Shown here one piece after another: positions 33,025-40,584 of a stretch of 64,000 nucleotides of DNA. The stretch covers positions 1,054,001 through 1,118,000 of the forward strand of contig CAWGLV010000001.1 in assembly GCA_963823495.1 (NCBI GenBank). The letters are read 5' to 3'. The translations under genes were made by a program, and so were the position numbers. Source of the DNA: DATDAH01 sp963823495 (GTDB taxonomy: Bacteria > Actinomycetota > Acidimicrobiia > Acidimicrobiales > DATDAH01). The notes below the pieces were generated by a model. It saw only the letters and a program-made list of their open reading frames with translations, did no database searches and had not been told where the DNA came from. Positions within the stretch are counted from its first letter, which is position 1, and each line of letters starts with the position of its first letter.

Positions 33025-34365
33025 GTGACGGACCTGATCGACCTGGCCCAGGGCCTCGCCGGCCGGGCCGAGCCCGGCGAGGAGTTGGAGGCCTACGTGG
33101 CCCGCAGCACCTCGCTGTCGGCCAAGGCCTACGACGGCGAGGTCGAGTCCTTCACCTCGGCGGAGTCCTTCGGCGTCGGCATCCGGGTCATCCGGGACGG
33201 CCGGGCCGGGTTCGCCTCAGCCGGCACCTTCGCTGCCGATGTCCTGGCCGACACGCTGACCGAGGCCCGGGACAACGCCACCTACGCCGAGCCCGACGAG
33301 TGGGCCGGCCTGGTCACCCCCGACGGCGTCGCCCCGCCGGAGATGGACCTGTGGCGGGAGGACCTGGCCACCACCTCCACCGAGGCCAAGGTGCAGATGG
33401 CCCTCGACCTCGAGGCCGCCATCCGGGGCGCCGACCCCCGCATCTTCGGCGTCCGTTCGGCCGGCTACAGCGAGGGCTCGGGCGAGGCCGCCGTGGCCAG
33501 CAGCAACGGGCTGGTCGTCGGCTCCCGGGGCACGTCCTGCTCGCTGTCGGCCACGGCACTGGCCCGGGAGGGCGACGACACCCAGATCGGCGGCGGGTTC
33601 TCCGCCGGGCGGGGCGTGGCCGACCTCGACCCCGACGAGGCCCTGACCGACGCCGTGCTCCGCGCCACCCGGCTGCTGGGCGCCGAGCAGCCGGCCACGG
33701 ACAAGGTCACCATCGTCCTCGAGCCCCGGCTGGCCGGGACCCTGCTCGGCATCGCCGGCGGCACGCTCACCGGCGACCGGGTGCTCAAGGGCCGGTCGCC
33801 CTTCGCCGACCGGGTCGGCGAGGCCGTCGCCTCCCCGCTCCTGACCCTGACCGACGACCCCACCGACCCCCGGTCCTTCGGGGCCGACAGCCACGACGGG
33901 GAGGGCCTGGCCACCCGGGTCAACCCGTTGGTCGTCGACGGCGTGCTGCAGGGCTTCCTGCACGACGGTTACACCGGCCGCCGCTCGGGCACGGCCTCGA
34001 CCGGCTCGGCGGTCCGGGGCTCCCGCTCGACCCCGGCCCCCGGCTGTCAGGCCCTGGTGATGGCGGCGGGGGAGCAGTCGCCCGAGGACCTGCTGGCCGG
34101 CGTCGACCGGGGCCTGTTCGTCCAGTCGCTCAACGGCCTGCACTCCGGCGTCAACCCGGTCAGCGGCGACTTCTCCGTCGGGGCCGACGGCCTGATGATC
34201 CGGGACGGTGAGCTGGCCGAGCCCGTCCGCGAGATCACCCTGGCGTCGACCCTCCAGCGCCTCCTGCTGGGCATCGTCGCCGTCGGCAACGACCTCGAGT
34301 GGCGTCCCGGCGGCGCCACCGCGGCGACCCTCGTCATCGGCGACGTGTCGATGTCCGGCAGGTAG
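33025..34365 (+). CDS. TldE/PmbA-family protein, paralogue 2
   Basis: A 446-residue TldE-like protein, clearly homologous to paralogue 1 over its full length (AKAYDGEVESFTSAES, GIRVIRDGRAGFASAGTF, LHSGVNPVSGDFSVGADG) but considerably diverged, so the duplication is not recent. It also lacks a zinc motif. GTG at 33025 gives an N-terminus that aligns with paralogue 1. It may give TldD a second substrate range or form its own homodimer. Confidence 0.9.
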   Translation: MTDLIDLAQGLAGRAEPGEELEAYVARSTSLSAKAYDGEVESFTSAESFGVGIRVIRDGRAGFASAGTFAADVLADTLTEARDNATYAEPDEWAGLVTPDGVAPPEMDLWREDLATTSTEAKVQMALDLEAAIRGADPRIFGVRSAGYSEGSGEAAVASSNGLVVGSRGTSCSLSATALAREGDDTQIGGGFSAGRGVADLDPDEALTDAVLRATRLLGAEQPATDKVTIVLEPRLAGTLLGIAGGTLTGDRVLKGRSPFADRVGEAVASPLLTLTDDPTDPRSFGADSHDGEGLATRVNPLVVDGVLQGFLHDGYTGRRSGTASTGSAVRGSRSTPAPGCQALVMAAGEQSPEDLLAGVDRGLFVQSLNGLHSGVNPVSGDFSVGADGLMIRDGELAEPVREITLASTLQRLLLGIVAVGNDLEWRPGGATAATLVIGDVSMSGR

Positions 34366-34378
34366 CCCACCCCCCTCC

Positions 34379-34427
34379 GTTCTGGCGCCCGATTGCGGCG
34401 CGATGACGCCTCGATGAGGCGCCAGAA
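34379..34427. repeat. 49-nt GTTCTGG/CCAGAAC palindrome, copy 6
   Basis: GTTCTGGCGCC (34379-34389) pairs perfectly with GGCGCCAGAAC (34417-34427). The following CGATTGCGG and the loop resemble the copy at 6199. It lies between convergent tldE2 and the GNAT gene. Confidence 0.8.
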
Positions 34428-34450
34428 CGGGGTGCTGGTTCGGCCCTGGC

Positions 34451-34915
34451 TCAACCCAGGGCCCGTCGGACGACGGCGTCGCGTACGAGGGGTTCCTTGG
34501 GGCGGACGACCTCCCAGCCGCAACGGACATAGAAGCGTTCGGCCTCCTGGGTGTGGGCCCACAGATCCGTGTGACCCAGCTCGCGGGCCCGGGCCTCGAC
34601 CGTTGTGACCAGCCGCCGCCCGATGCCCAGGTCTCGGGCGCCGCCGACCACGTACATGCCCGACAACCAGGGGCCCTCCTCCGCGAACTCGGTGTCGATG
34701 TCGTCCCAGGTCAGCGAGAGGCACCCGACGGGCTCGTCCCCCAGGAAGGCGACGTAGGTGAACGGCACCTCGTTCCGCCCGGCCCGGGCGGTCAGGGCCA
34801 CGGTCCATGCGGCCTGCCCCCGGCCCCACTCCCGGTCGTGCCACCCGGCCAGTAGCTCCACGAGGTCCACGTGGTCGGCCAGCAGCTCCGTCCTCGCCTC
34901 CGGTCTGCTCCTCAT
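34451..34915 (-). CDS. GNAT-family N-acetyltransferase
   Basis: A 154-residue GNAT domain. The acetyl-CoA binding region is ARDLGIGRRLVTTVEARA (Q/R-x-x-G-x-G/A type), preceded by the LSGMYVV strand and followed by TQEAERFYVRCGWEVV. Substrate unknown. ATG at 34915. Confidence 0.88.
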   Translation of the reverse strand: MRSRPEARTELLADHVDLVELLAGWHDREWGRGQAAWTVALTARAGRNEVPFTYVAFLGDEPVGCLSLTWDDIDTEFAEEGPWLSGMYVVGGARDLGIGRRLVTTVEARARELGHTDLWAHTQEAERFYVRCGWEVVRPKEPLVRDAVVRRALG

Positions 34916-35020
34916 GGTGAGAAGCCCAGGTGCTCGTTCGCGGCCACGTTGGTCCTGGCCTTGGATGCCTCGGCCCGGTCGAGCAGATCAGGAGGCCCCG
35001 ACAGCCCGGTCAGCCGGCGC

Positions 35021-35068
35021 GTTCTGGCCCCCGATTCGATGGTCATGGGGCCAATCAAGGGCCAGGAG
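35021..35068. repeat. 48-nt GTTCTGG/CCAGAAC palindrome, copy 7 (degenerate)
   Basis: GTTCTGGCCC (35021-35030) pairs with GGGCCAGGAG (35059-35068) with mismatches at the outer end. It lies between the GNAT gene and the ybaK-like gene, and overlaps the last codons of the latter. Confidence 0.6.
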
Positions 35069-35576
35069 CGGAGTCGGGCGGCGGGAGGGTGGCCAGGTCC
35101 TCGACGATCTCGGCCCCCAGGGCCGTCAGCACCGGCGGGGCGGCTTTGATCTTGGTGCTGCGGTCGCCGCCGCCGAGGACGATCCACGGGGCCGCCATCA
35201 CCCGGGCATCGACCCACAGCGGCATGCCGTCGGGCAGCGCCGCCGCCGTGACCCCGCCGATGAGCATCCCGGTGCGCTCGCGGGTCTCGTCGGCCGAGGC
35301 GAACGACGCCTTCTTCACGTCCAGGCGCCGGCGCACGGTCCCGTTGACGTCGAGTCGGGTGTGGGCCAGCACGACGCAGGCCACGTACGTCTTGTCGCCG
35401 CCGCCCCGGGGCTTGCCCGCCACGAGGATCGTGTTGGCCGACTGCTCGACCGGCACGCCGTAGTGCTCGCAGAAGACGGCGGTGTCGGCCAGGTCCGGGT
35501 CGCAATCCATGACCTCGTAGGGGACCCCGGCCGCGTCGAGCGCCTCACGAACCTGTGCTCCCGGAGCCTGCGTCAT
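35055..35576 (-). CDS. YbaK/EbsC-family aminoacyl-tRNA deacylase-like protein
   Basis: A 173-residue YbaK-fold protein. ANTILVAGKPRGGG and the conserved lysine-bearing VVLAHTRLDVNG with VKKASFAS, then MLIGGVTAAALPDG, fit the family that hydrolyses mischarged Cys/Pro/Ala-tRNAs. The ATG at 35576 lies 32 nt inside the end of the upstream CpaB-like gene in another frame. Exact tRNA specificity cannot be inferred. Confidence 0.85.
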   Translation of the reverse strand: MTQAPGAQVREALDAAGVPYEVMDCDPDLADTAVFCEHYGVPVEQSANTILVAGKPRGGGDKTYVACVVLAHTRLDVNGTVRRRLDVKKASFASADETRERTGMLIGGVTAAALPDGMPLWVDARVMAAPWIVLGGGDRSTKIKAAPPVLTALGAEIVEDLATLPPPDSAPGP

Positions 35577-36228
35577 CCGGGGCGAAGGTACCCGGCGGGG
35601 TGAGGGCCAGCGTGATGGTTGCCTGTGACAGAGCGAAGGCGACCCGAGGCGCCTCGACCTCGGTGACGGCCACGGTGATGGCGCTGGCCCGGACGGCGAC
35701 GACCGTGGCGGCGCGGGCCACGGTGACCGTCGGGTCCTCGCCCTCGGGGGCCACGAGTGGGTCGAAGGTGGCCAGCACGTCGACCCGGTCGCCGGGTCGG
35801 ATCCCCAGCCCGCCCGGCCCGGTTGGCAGGGCCAGCGCCCGGGTGCCGGAGGGAACGAGGGTGTCGGTGCCCAGCCGGTCGGCGACCAACGGCTCGCCGG
35901 CGAGCACGGCCCCGGTGACGACCCGGTCCTCGGGCACAGACCTCAGCGCGCGGGGCGGGAGCAAGCGTTCGGGCCACGTCCGCAGCTCGACCGTGTCCGG
36001 CCCGGCTACGGACCCGGCCGCCAGGTCCACCCGGGCCACCGCGACCTCGACCGGGCGGCCGAAGCGCCGGGCATCGGCCCGGGCCTGGGACAGCGACCCG
36101 TCGATGGTGATCCCGACCGCCAGCGAGAGCCCGAGCACGGCCAGCCACCAGAGCAGGGGACGGCGCCGCAGGCGCAGGCGGGCGCGGAACAGGGCGAACG
36201 GACGGAGGGGGTACTGAGGTCGCCGCAC
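35545..36228 (-). CDS. SAF-domain membrane protein, CpaB/RcpC-like
   Basis: A 227-residue protein with an Arg-rich cytoplasmic start, one TM helix (WLAVLGLSLAVGITIDGS) and an exported SAF domain (VARVDLAAGSV, PEDRVVTGAVLAGEPL) followed by IRPGDRVDVLATFDP, the layout of Flp-pilus assembly protein CpaB. GTG at 36228 follows AAGGAGG. No other pilus genes are in the window, so a pilus role is only suggested by family. Its 3' end overlaps the ybaK-like gene by 32 nt. Confidence 0.82.
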   Translation of the reverse strand: MRRPQYPLRPFALFRARLRLRRRPLLWWLAVLGLSLAVGITIDGSLSQARADARRFGRPVEVAVARVDLAAGSVAGPDTVELRTWPERLLPPRALRSVPEDRVVTGAVLAGEPLVADRLGTDTLVPSGTRALALPTGPGGLGIRPGDRVDVLATFDPLVAPEGEDPTVTVARAATVVAVRASAITVAVTEVEAPRVAFALSQATITLALTPPGTFAPDDAGSGSTGS

Positions 36229-36309
36229 GGCGCGCCTCCTTCGCGAGAGTCACTCAGCGGGGGAAGCGCCGACCTCAGGCTAGGGCCGAGGACCGTTGGT
36301 ACCGTTGCC

Positions 36310-36506
36310 ATGGTGACCTGCTGCAGCTCCTGCTGCGGCGAAACCCGGGACCCGTTCGACGGCCTGCGCCGGCCGGCGACCAGGCGGTGGAGCTCTGCCG
36401 GTCCTGTCTCGGGTGGCTCCGCATCGAGGCGGGGTGTTCTGGTGACGGGATGTGTCGCTCCCCGCGCGTATCTCGTCACCGGAACGGGAGGTGGCCAGGC
36501 GGCTAG
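36310..36506 (+). pseudogene. Possible frameshifted small zinc-ribbon ORF
   Basis: From the ATG at 36310 the frame reads MVTCCSSCCGETRDPFDG, then loses coding character. In the +2 frame the sequence continues as PAGDQAVELCRSCLGWLRIEAG and runs to TAG at 36504-36506. Two Cys-rich knuckles in different frames, with third-position G/C preference switching frames near 36366-36378, suggest one small zinc-ribbon protein broken by a single-base indel or assembly error. Chance is a real alternative, and the 3' part runs through a palindromic repeat. Confidence 0.3.
36436..36485. repeat. 50-nt GTTCTGG/CCAGAAC palindrome, copy 8
   Basis: GTTCTGGTGACG (36436-36447) pairs with CGTCACCGGAAC (36474-36485), one wobble. 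It sits 18 nt beyond the mtnP stop. The rest of the interval 36229-36502 holds only the doubtful zinc-ribbon ORF. Confidence 0.78.
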
Positions 36507-37309
36507 GTGGGGGGGTCGGGCTCGAGGCCGCCGGTGCTGTCGATGCAGGAGCACGCGCGGTCGGAGGGGATGGCGTCGATCGCCCGGAACAACAGCTTGC
36601 GCACCCGCTCGTTGTTGTCGGCCATCACGGCGAAGACCTCCTCCATCGTGACGGCGTGCTCGGCGATGCCCTCGACCCCGACGTCGTAGTCGGTCACCAG
36701 GGCGACCGTGGCGTAGCAGAGGCCCAGCTCCCGGGCCAGGGCGGCCTCGGGGTACTGGGTCATGTTGATGACCGACCACCCCGCCGAGGCGTACCAGGCC
36801 GACTCGGCCCGGGTCGAGAAGCGGGGGCCCTCGACCACCACGACCGTCCCACCGTCGTGCACGGTGATGCCCTCGGCCTCGCCCGCCGCCAGGGCGATGG
36901 CCCGTAGTTCGGGGCAGTAGGGGTCGGCGAAGCCCATGTGGTTGATGGTCGGCCCGTCGAAGAACGTGTGGGTCCGCCCCGAGGTCCGGTCGACGAGCTG
37001 GTCACACACCACGAAGTCCCCCGGCGCGATCTCGGCCTGGAGCGACCCGCAGGCGCAGGGCCCGAGGATGCGGCTCACCCCGACCTCCCGCATGGCCCAG
37101 AGGTTCGCCCGGAAGGGCACCTGGTGGGGTGGGAAGCGGTGGTCGGCGCCGTGGCGGGGCAGGAAGGCCACGGGCCGGCCGTTGAGCGTGCCCACGTGGA
37201 CCGCATCCGACGGCGGCCCGTAGGGCGTGTCGACCTCGACGCGTTCGACGTCGTCGAGCAACGCGTAGAACCCCGACCCCCCGAACACCCCGACCTCGGC
37301 CGTCCTCAC
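36503..37309 (-). CDS. mtnP: S-methyl-5'-thioadenosine phosphorylase
   Basis: A 268-residue purine-nucleoside-phosphorylase-fold enzyme of the MTAP group. GVFGGSGFYALLDD, the phosphate-binding PRHGADHRFPPHQVPFRANLWAM, NMTQYPEAALARELGLCYATVALVTDYD and a C-terminal CSC support this. It phosphorolyses methylthioadenosine from polyamine or quorum-signal synthesis. GTG at 37309 gives the family N-terminus. Located 10 nt downstream of the FmdB-like gene on the same strand, so probably cotranscribed and under the CIRCE-box promoter. Confidence 0.92.
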   Translation of the reverse strand: MRTAEVGVFGGSGFYALLDDVERVEVDTPYGPPSDAVHVGTLNGRPVAFLPRHGADHRFPPHQVPFRANLWAMREVGVSRILGPCACGSLQAEIAPGDFVVCDQLVDRTSGRTHTFFDGPTINHMGFADPYCPELRAIALAAGEAEGITVHDGGTVVVVEGPRFSTRAESAWYASAGWSVINMTQYPEAALARELGLCYATVALVTDYDVGVEGIAEHAVTMEEVFAVMADNNERVRKLLFRAIDAIPSDRACSCIDSTGGLEPDPPT

Positions 37310-37319
37310 GGCCTGGACC

Positions 37320-37706
37320 CTATTTCTCGGCGCCCGCCTTCTTGCCCGAGGACGAGCCCTTCTTGTCCGAGGACGAGCCGTTGGGCTTCGAAGACGAGCT
37401 CTTGTCCGAGGACGAGGAGCTGGACGCGGAGCTGTCCGAGCTCGACGACGAGCTGTCGGAGGAGGCCGAGCTGTCGGACTTCTCGGACGTGCTCGTGCTG
37501 CTCGACGAGGACGACTTGCCGTTGCCGGAGCGGCTGTCGGTCTTGTAGAAGCCGCTGCCCTTGAAGGCGACGCCCGGGGGCGAGAAGACCTTGCGCAGGG
37601 CCTTCTTCCTGCAGTCCGGGCACTTGGTGAGGGCATCGTCGGTGAAGGACTGGACGATCTCGAACTGGTGGTGGCAGTCCTTGCACTTGTACTCGTAGGT
37701 GGGCAT
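37320..37706 (-). CDS. FmdB-family zinc-ribbon protein with long Ser-rich tail
   Basis: A 128-residue protein: the N-terminal FmdB zinc ribbon (MPTYEYKC, then cysteines 8, 11, 29 and 32) and KVFSPPGVAFKGSGFYKTD, followed by about 70 residues of almost pure Ser/Lys/Asp. Short Ser/Lys tails occur in FmdB proteins, but this one is unusually long. Function of the family is not settled (putative regulator). ATG at 37706. A CIRCE box lies 42 nt upstream with a TATCCT -10-like hexamer directly beyond it, so heat-shock control by HrcA is predicted. Confidence 0.85.
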   Translation of the reverse strand: MPTYEYKCKDCHHQFEIVQSFTDDALTKCPDCRKKALRKVFSPPGVAFKGSGFYKTDSRSGNGKSSSSSSTSTSEKSDSSASSDSSSSSSDSSASSSSSSDKSSSSKPNGSSSDKKGSSSGKKAGAEK

Positions 37707-37748
37707 CGGGGGCTCCGCCTCGGGGCTGACTCGGCTGCGTGGCGAGTG

Positions 37749-37775
37749 TTGGCACTCACTCAGGTCGAGTGCCAA
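37749..37775. promoter_or_regulatory. CIRCE element (HrcA operator)
   Basis: TTGGCACTC (37749-37757), nine bases, GAGTGCCAA (37767-37775): a perfect 9-N9-9 inverted repeat differing from the canonical TTAGCACTC-N9-GAGTGCTAA only by the symmetric changes common in actinobacteria. It lies between fmdB (minus, start 37706) and plsY (plus, start 37801). A reverse-strand TATCCT hexamer (37775-37780) abuts it, so it overlaps the probable fmdB transcription start. Confidence 0.88.
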
Positions 37776-37800
37776 GGATACCGGGTCCTACCATGGGCCC

Positions 37801-38397
37801 ATGCTCGGCGCCCCGCTGGTCGTGGTCGCCGGTTACCTCCTCGGCACCTTCCCGACCGCGGCGCTCGTCGGCCGGGTCACCGGCATCGACCCCACGGCGG
37901 AGGGTTCGGGCAACCCGGGCGCCACCAACGTCTTCCGGACCTCCGGCCGCGGTGCCGGCATCGCCGTCCTCGCCGTCGACCTCGCCAAGGGCGCCCTTGC
38001 CGCGGCCATCGGCCTGGCCGTGGGCGGCCAACTGCTGGGCGTGGCGTCAGGTGCGGCCGCCGTGCTCGGCCACGTGGCCCCCGTGGGTCGGGGGTTCCGA
38101 GGCGGCAAGGGCGTGGCCACCGGCGCCGGCATGGCCATCGTCCTCTATCCCGGTCTGAGCATCGTGCTGGGCCTGGCGTTCGCCCTCATGGTCGTGCTCA
38201 CCCACCGCAGCTCGGTAGGTTCGCTCGTGCTGGCGTTGCTGCTGCCGATAGGCGTGGCGGCGACCGGGCACAGCGGGACCGAGGTCCTGATCACCGCGGG
38301 CGTGAGCCTCCTGGTGATCGCCCGCCATCACGAGAACATCCGACGACTGATCCGACGGGAGGAAGCACCCGTGCGGCCTGGAGGAACGCCCCGATGA
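37801..38397 (+). CDS. plsY: Acyl-phosphate glycerol-3-phosphate acyltransferase
   Basis: A 198-residue polytopic membrane enzyme that makes lysophosphatidic acid from acyl phosphate. The three PlsY motifs are present: GSGNPGATNVFRTSGRGAG, GHVAPVGRGFRGGKGVAT and the C-terminal RHHENIRRLIRREE. The ATG at 37801 gives a normal N-terminus (GYLLGTFPTAALV); no strong ribosome-binding site is visible. The stop overlaps the galU start (ATGA). Promoter lies in the CIRCE-containing interval. Confidence 0.93.
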   Translation: MLGAPLVVVAGYLLGTFPTAALVGRVTGIDPTAEGSGNPGATNVFRTSGRGAGIAVLAVDLAKGALAAAIGLAVGGQLLGVASGAAAVLGHVAPVGRGFRGGKGVATGAGMAIVLYPGLSIVLGLAFALMVVLTHRSSVGSLVLALLLPIGVAATGHSGTEVLITAGVSLLVIARHHENIRRLIRREEAPVRPGGTPR

Positions 38398-39272
38398 GTG
38401 CGGTGACCAAGGCGGTGATCCCGGCGGCGGGCCTTGGCACGCGGTTCCTGCCGGCGACGAAGGCCCAGCCCAAGGAGATGCTGCCGGTCGTGGACCGCCC
38501 GGCCATCCAGTACGTGGTCGAGGAGGCCGTCCAGGCCGGCATCGACGACATCCTGATCATCACCGGTCGGGGCAAGCGGAGCCTCGAGGACCACTTCGAC
38601 CGCAACTTCGAGCTCGAGCACCAGCTCCACGAGAAGGGCAAGGACGAGGACCTCATCGAGATCCGTCAGCTCGCCGACCTGGCCGACATCCACTACGTCC
38701 GCCAGGGCGAGGCCCTCGGGCTGGGCCACGCCGTGGCCATCGCCCGCAAGCACGTCGGGGACAACCCCTTCGTGGTGATGTTGGGCGACGACATCATGGT
38801 CGACGGCGCCGAGCTGTTGACCTCGATGATCGGTGCCTACGATGAACAGCAGGCGTCGGTGATCGCCTTGTTGGAGGTGCCTCACGCCGACATCTCCTCC
38901 TACGGCTGTGTGCGCCCCGCGCCCGTGTCCGATCGGCTGGTGAAGGTCCTCGACATCGTCGAGAAGCCCGCTCCGGCCAACGCCCCCTCGAACCTCGCGG
39001 TGGTCGGTCGCTACGTCCTCACCCCCGAGGTCTTCGACGTCCTCGACGGGCTCCAGCCCGGCTATGGCGGAGAGATCCAGCTCACCGACGCCCTGGCGGT
39101 GCTCTGTCGGAGCCAGGGTGTCTACGGCTACACCTTCGACCGCGGTCGCTACGACATCGGCATGAAGATCGACTACCTCCGGGCCACCGTCGAGTTGGCC
39201 CTCCAGCGCGACGACCTCGGCCCGGCGTTCCGGGACTTCCTCGGGGACCTGGCCCGGCGCGAGGGCTGGTGA
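38394..39272 (+). CDS. galU: UTP-glucose-1-phosphate uridylyltransferase
   Basis: A 292-residue nucleotidyltransferase making UDP-glucose. KAVIPAAGLGTRFLPATKAQPKEMLP is the nucleotide-binding signature (positions about 6-31); VDRPAIQYVVEEA, GQGE-like RQGEALGLGHAV and KPAPANAPSN follow. ATG overlaps the plsY stop by 4 nt; moeA starts 7 nt after its stop. galU next to moeA and glpR/sepX is a conserved actinobacterial arrangement. Confidence 0.95.
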   Translation: MSAVTKAVIPAAGLGTRFLPATKAQPKEMLPVVDRPAIQYVVEEAVQAGIDDILIITGRGKRSLEDHFDRNFELEHQLHEKGKDEDLIEIRQLADLADIHYVRQGEALGLGHAVAIARKHVGDNPFVVMLGDDIMVDGAELLTSMIGAYDEQQASVIALLEVPHADISSYGCVRPAPVSDRLVKVLDIVEKPAPANAPSNLAVVGRYVLTPEVFDVLDGLQPGYGGEIQLTDALAVLCRSQGVYGYTFDRGRYDIGMKIDYLRATVELALQRDDLGPAFRDFLGDLARREGW

Positions 39273-39279
39273 ACGGAGT

Positions 39280-40506
39280 GTGATCTCGCCGGAGGAGGCC
39301 CGGGCCCACGTCTTGGCCGCCGTACCCCGGCTTGTCCCGGTGGCGATGCCGCTGGCCGAGGCCGTCGGCTGTGTGACCGTCGAGTCCGTCACGGCCGACG
39401 ACCCGATCCCGTCCTTCGACAACACGGCGATGGACGGCTACGCCCTCCGGGCCGCCGATGTCGCCGGGGCGGACGACGCCCGGCCCGCCCGGCTCGAGAT
39501 CATCGGCACCCTGGCCGCGGGCAGCGGGGACCGCCCCGAGGTCGGCCCGGGTCAGGCCGTGCGGATCATGACCGGCGCCCCCGTGCCCCCGGGCGCGGAC
39601 GCCATCGTCATGGTGGAGCTGACCGAGCGGGACGGCGAGGATGCCGTCGAGGTTCGGGCCGCGGTGCCCGAGGGCAACCACATCCGGCGGGTGGCCGAGG
39701 ACGTGGCCTCCGGCGACGTCGTCGTGACCGCGGGGACCGTGCTCACCCCGGCCCACGTCGGGGTCCTGGCCAGCGTGGGTCGCGAAGCGGTGACCGTGCG
39801 CCGTCCGCCCCGGGTGGGCGTGCTCTCCACCGGCGACGAACTGGTCACCGCGCCGGCCCCCCTGGCCTTCGGGCAGATCCGGGACTCGAACCGTCCGATG
39901 CTCCTGGCCGAGGTGACCGACAGCGGCTTCGAGGCCGTCAACCTCGGCACGGTGCCCGACGACGAGGCCGTCCTCACCGCCGCCCTCACCGAGGCCGCGA
40001 CCGCCTGTGACGCCGTGGTCACCTCGGGTGGGGTCAGCGTCGGGGACTTCGACCTCATGAAGCAGGTCCTCGACACCCTGGGTGACATGCGGTGGATGCA
40101 GATCGCCATCCGCCCGGCCAAGCCCTTCGCCTTCGGCCTCGTCGAGGGCACGCCGGTCTTCGGCCTGCCGGGCAACCCGGTCTCGTCCCTGGTGTCCTTC
40201 GAGCTCTTCGCCCGACCCGCCCTGCGCTCGATGATGGGACACCCCCGGCTGGACCGGACCCGGGTGCAGGCCGTGGCCGACGCCGACTTCGGGCGCCGGC
40301 CCGACGGCAAGACCCACTTCGTGCGGGTCGTGGCCTCCTATCGGGACGGCGCCTTCCACGTCGCCCCCGTCGGCGGCCAGGGCAGCCATCACCTCAGCGC
40401 CATGGCGTCGGCCAACGCCCTGGCCGTGGTCCCCGACGGCGACGGCGTGGTCGAGAGCGACCTTCTCACGGTCATCCCCCTCGGGGAGGTGCCGTCGTCG
40501 CCGTGA
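39280..40506 (+). CDS. moeA: Molybdopterin molybdenumtransferase MoeA / gephyrin-like Glp
   Basis: A 408-residue MoeA/gephyrin-E-domain protein. Signatures are DNTAMDGYALRAADV, GQAVRIMTGAPVPPGADAIVMVE, VLSTGDELV, TSGGVSVGDFDLMK and GLPGNPVSSLVSFE. It inserts molybdate into molybdopterin. In corynebacteria the homologue in this position, Glp, also binds FtsZ and the membrane receptor GlpR; the glpR/sepX-like gene at 42353 makes such a dual role plausible here. GTG start at 39280. Genes for molybdenum-cofactor synthesis (moaA, moaC) follow. Confidence 0.93.
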   Translation: MISPEEARAHVLAAVPRLVPVAMPLAEAVGCVTVESVTADDPIPSFDNTAMDGYALRAADVAGADDARPARLEIIGTLAAGSGDRPEVGPGQAVRIMTGAPVPPGADAIVMVELTERDGEDAVEVRAAVPEGNHIRRVAEDVASGDVVVTAGTVLTPAHVGVLASVGREAVTVRRPPRVGVLSTGDELVTAPAPLAFGQIRDSNRPMLLAEVTDSGFEAVNLGTVPDDEAVLTAALTEAATACDAVVTSGGVSVGDFDLMKQVLDTLGDMRWMQIAIRPAKPFAFGLVEGTPVFGLPGNPVSSLVSFELFARPALRSMMGHPRLDRTRVQAVADADFGRRPDGKTHFVRVVASYRDGAFHVAPVGGQGSHHLSAMASANALAVVPDGDGVVESDLLTVIPLGEVPSSP

Positions 40507-40584
40507 TCGAGGCACCCGGTCGTGGCCCCGACCCACCTCCGGAACCGGATGCGCCCCACCCTCGACCGGCCGTAGGGTGACGGG

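Noticed and set aside
29993..34450. Modified-peptide (RiPP) precursor near tldD/tldE
   Set aside because: No short ORF with a leader/core pattern and no cyclodehydratase, radical-SAM or maturation gene lies nearby.
37342..37548. Plus-strand acidic Glu/Asp/Leu-rich ORF
   Set aside because: It is the antisense reading of the Ser-rich tail codons of the FmdB-like gene; it has no ribosome-binding site and its composition is explained by that tail.
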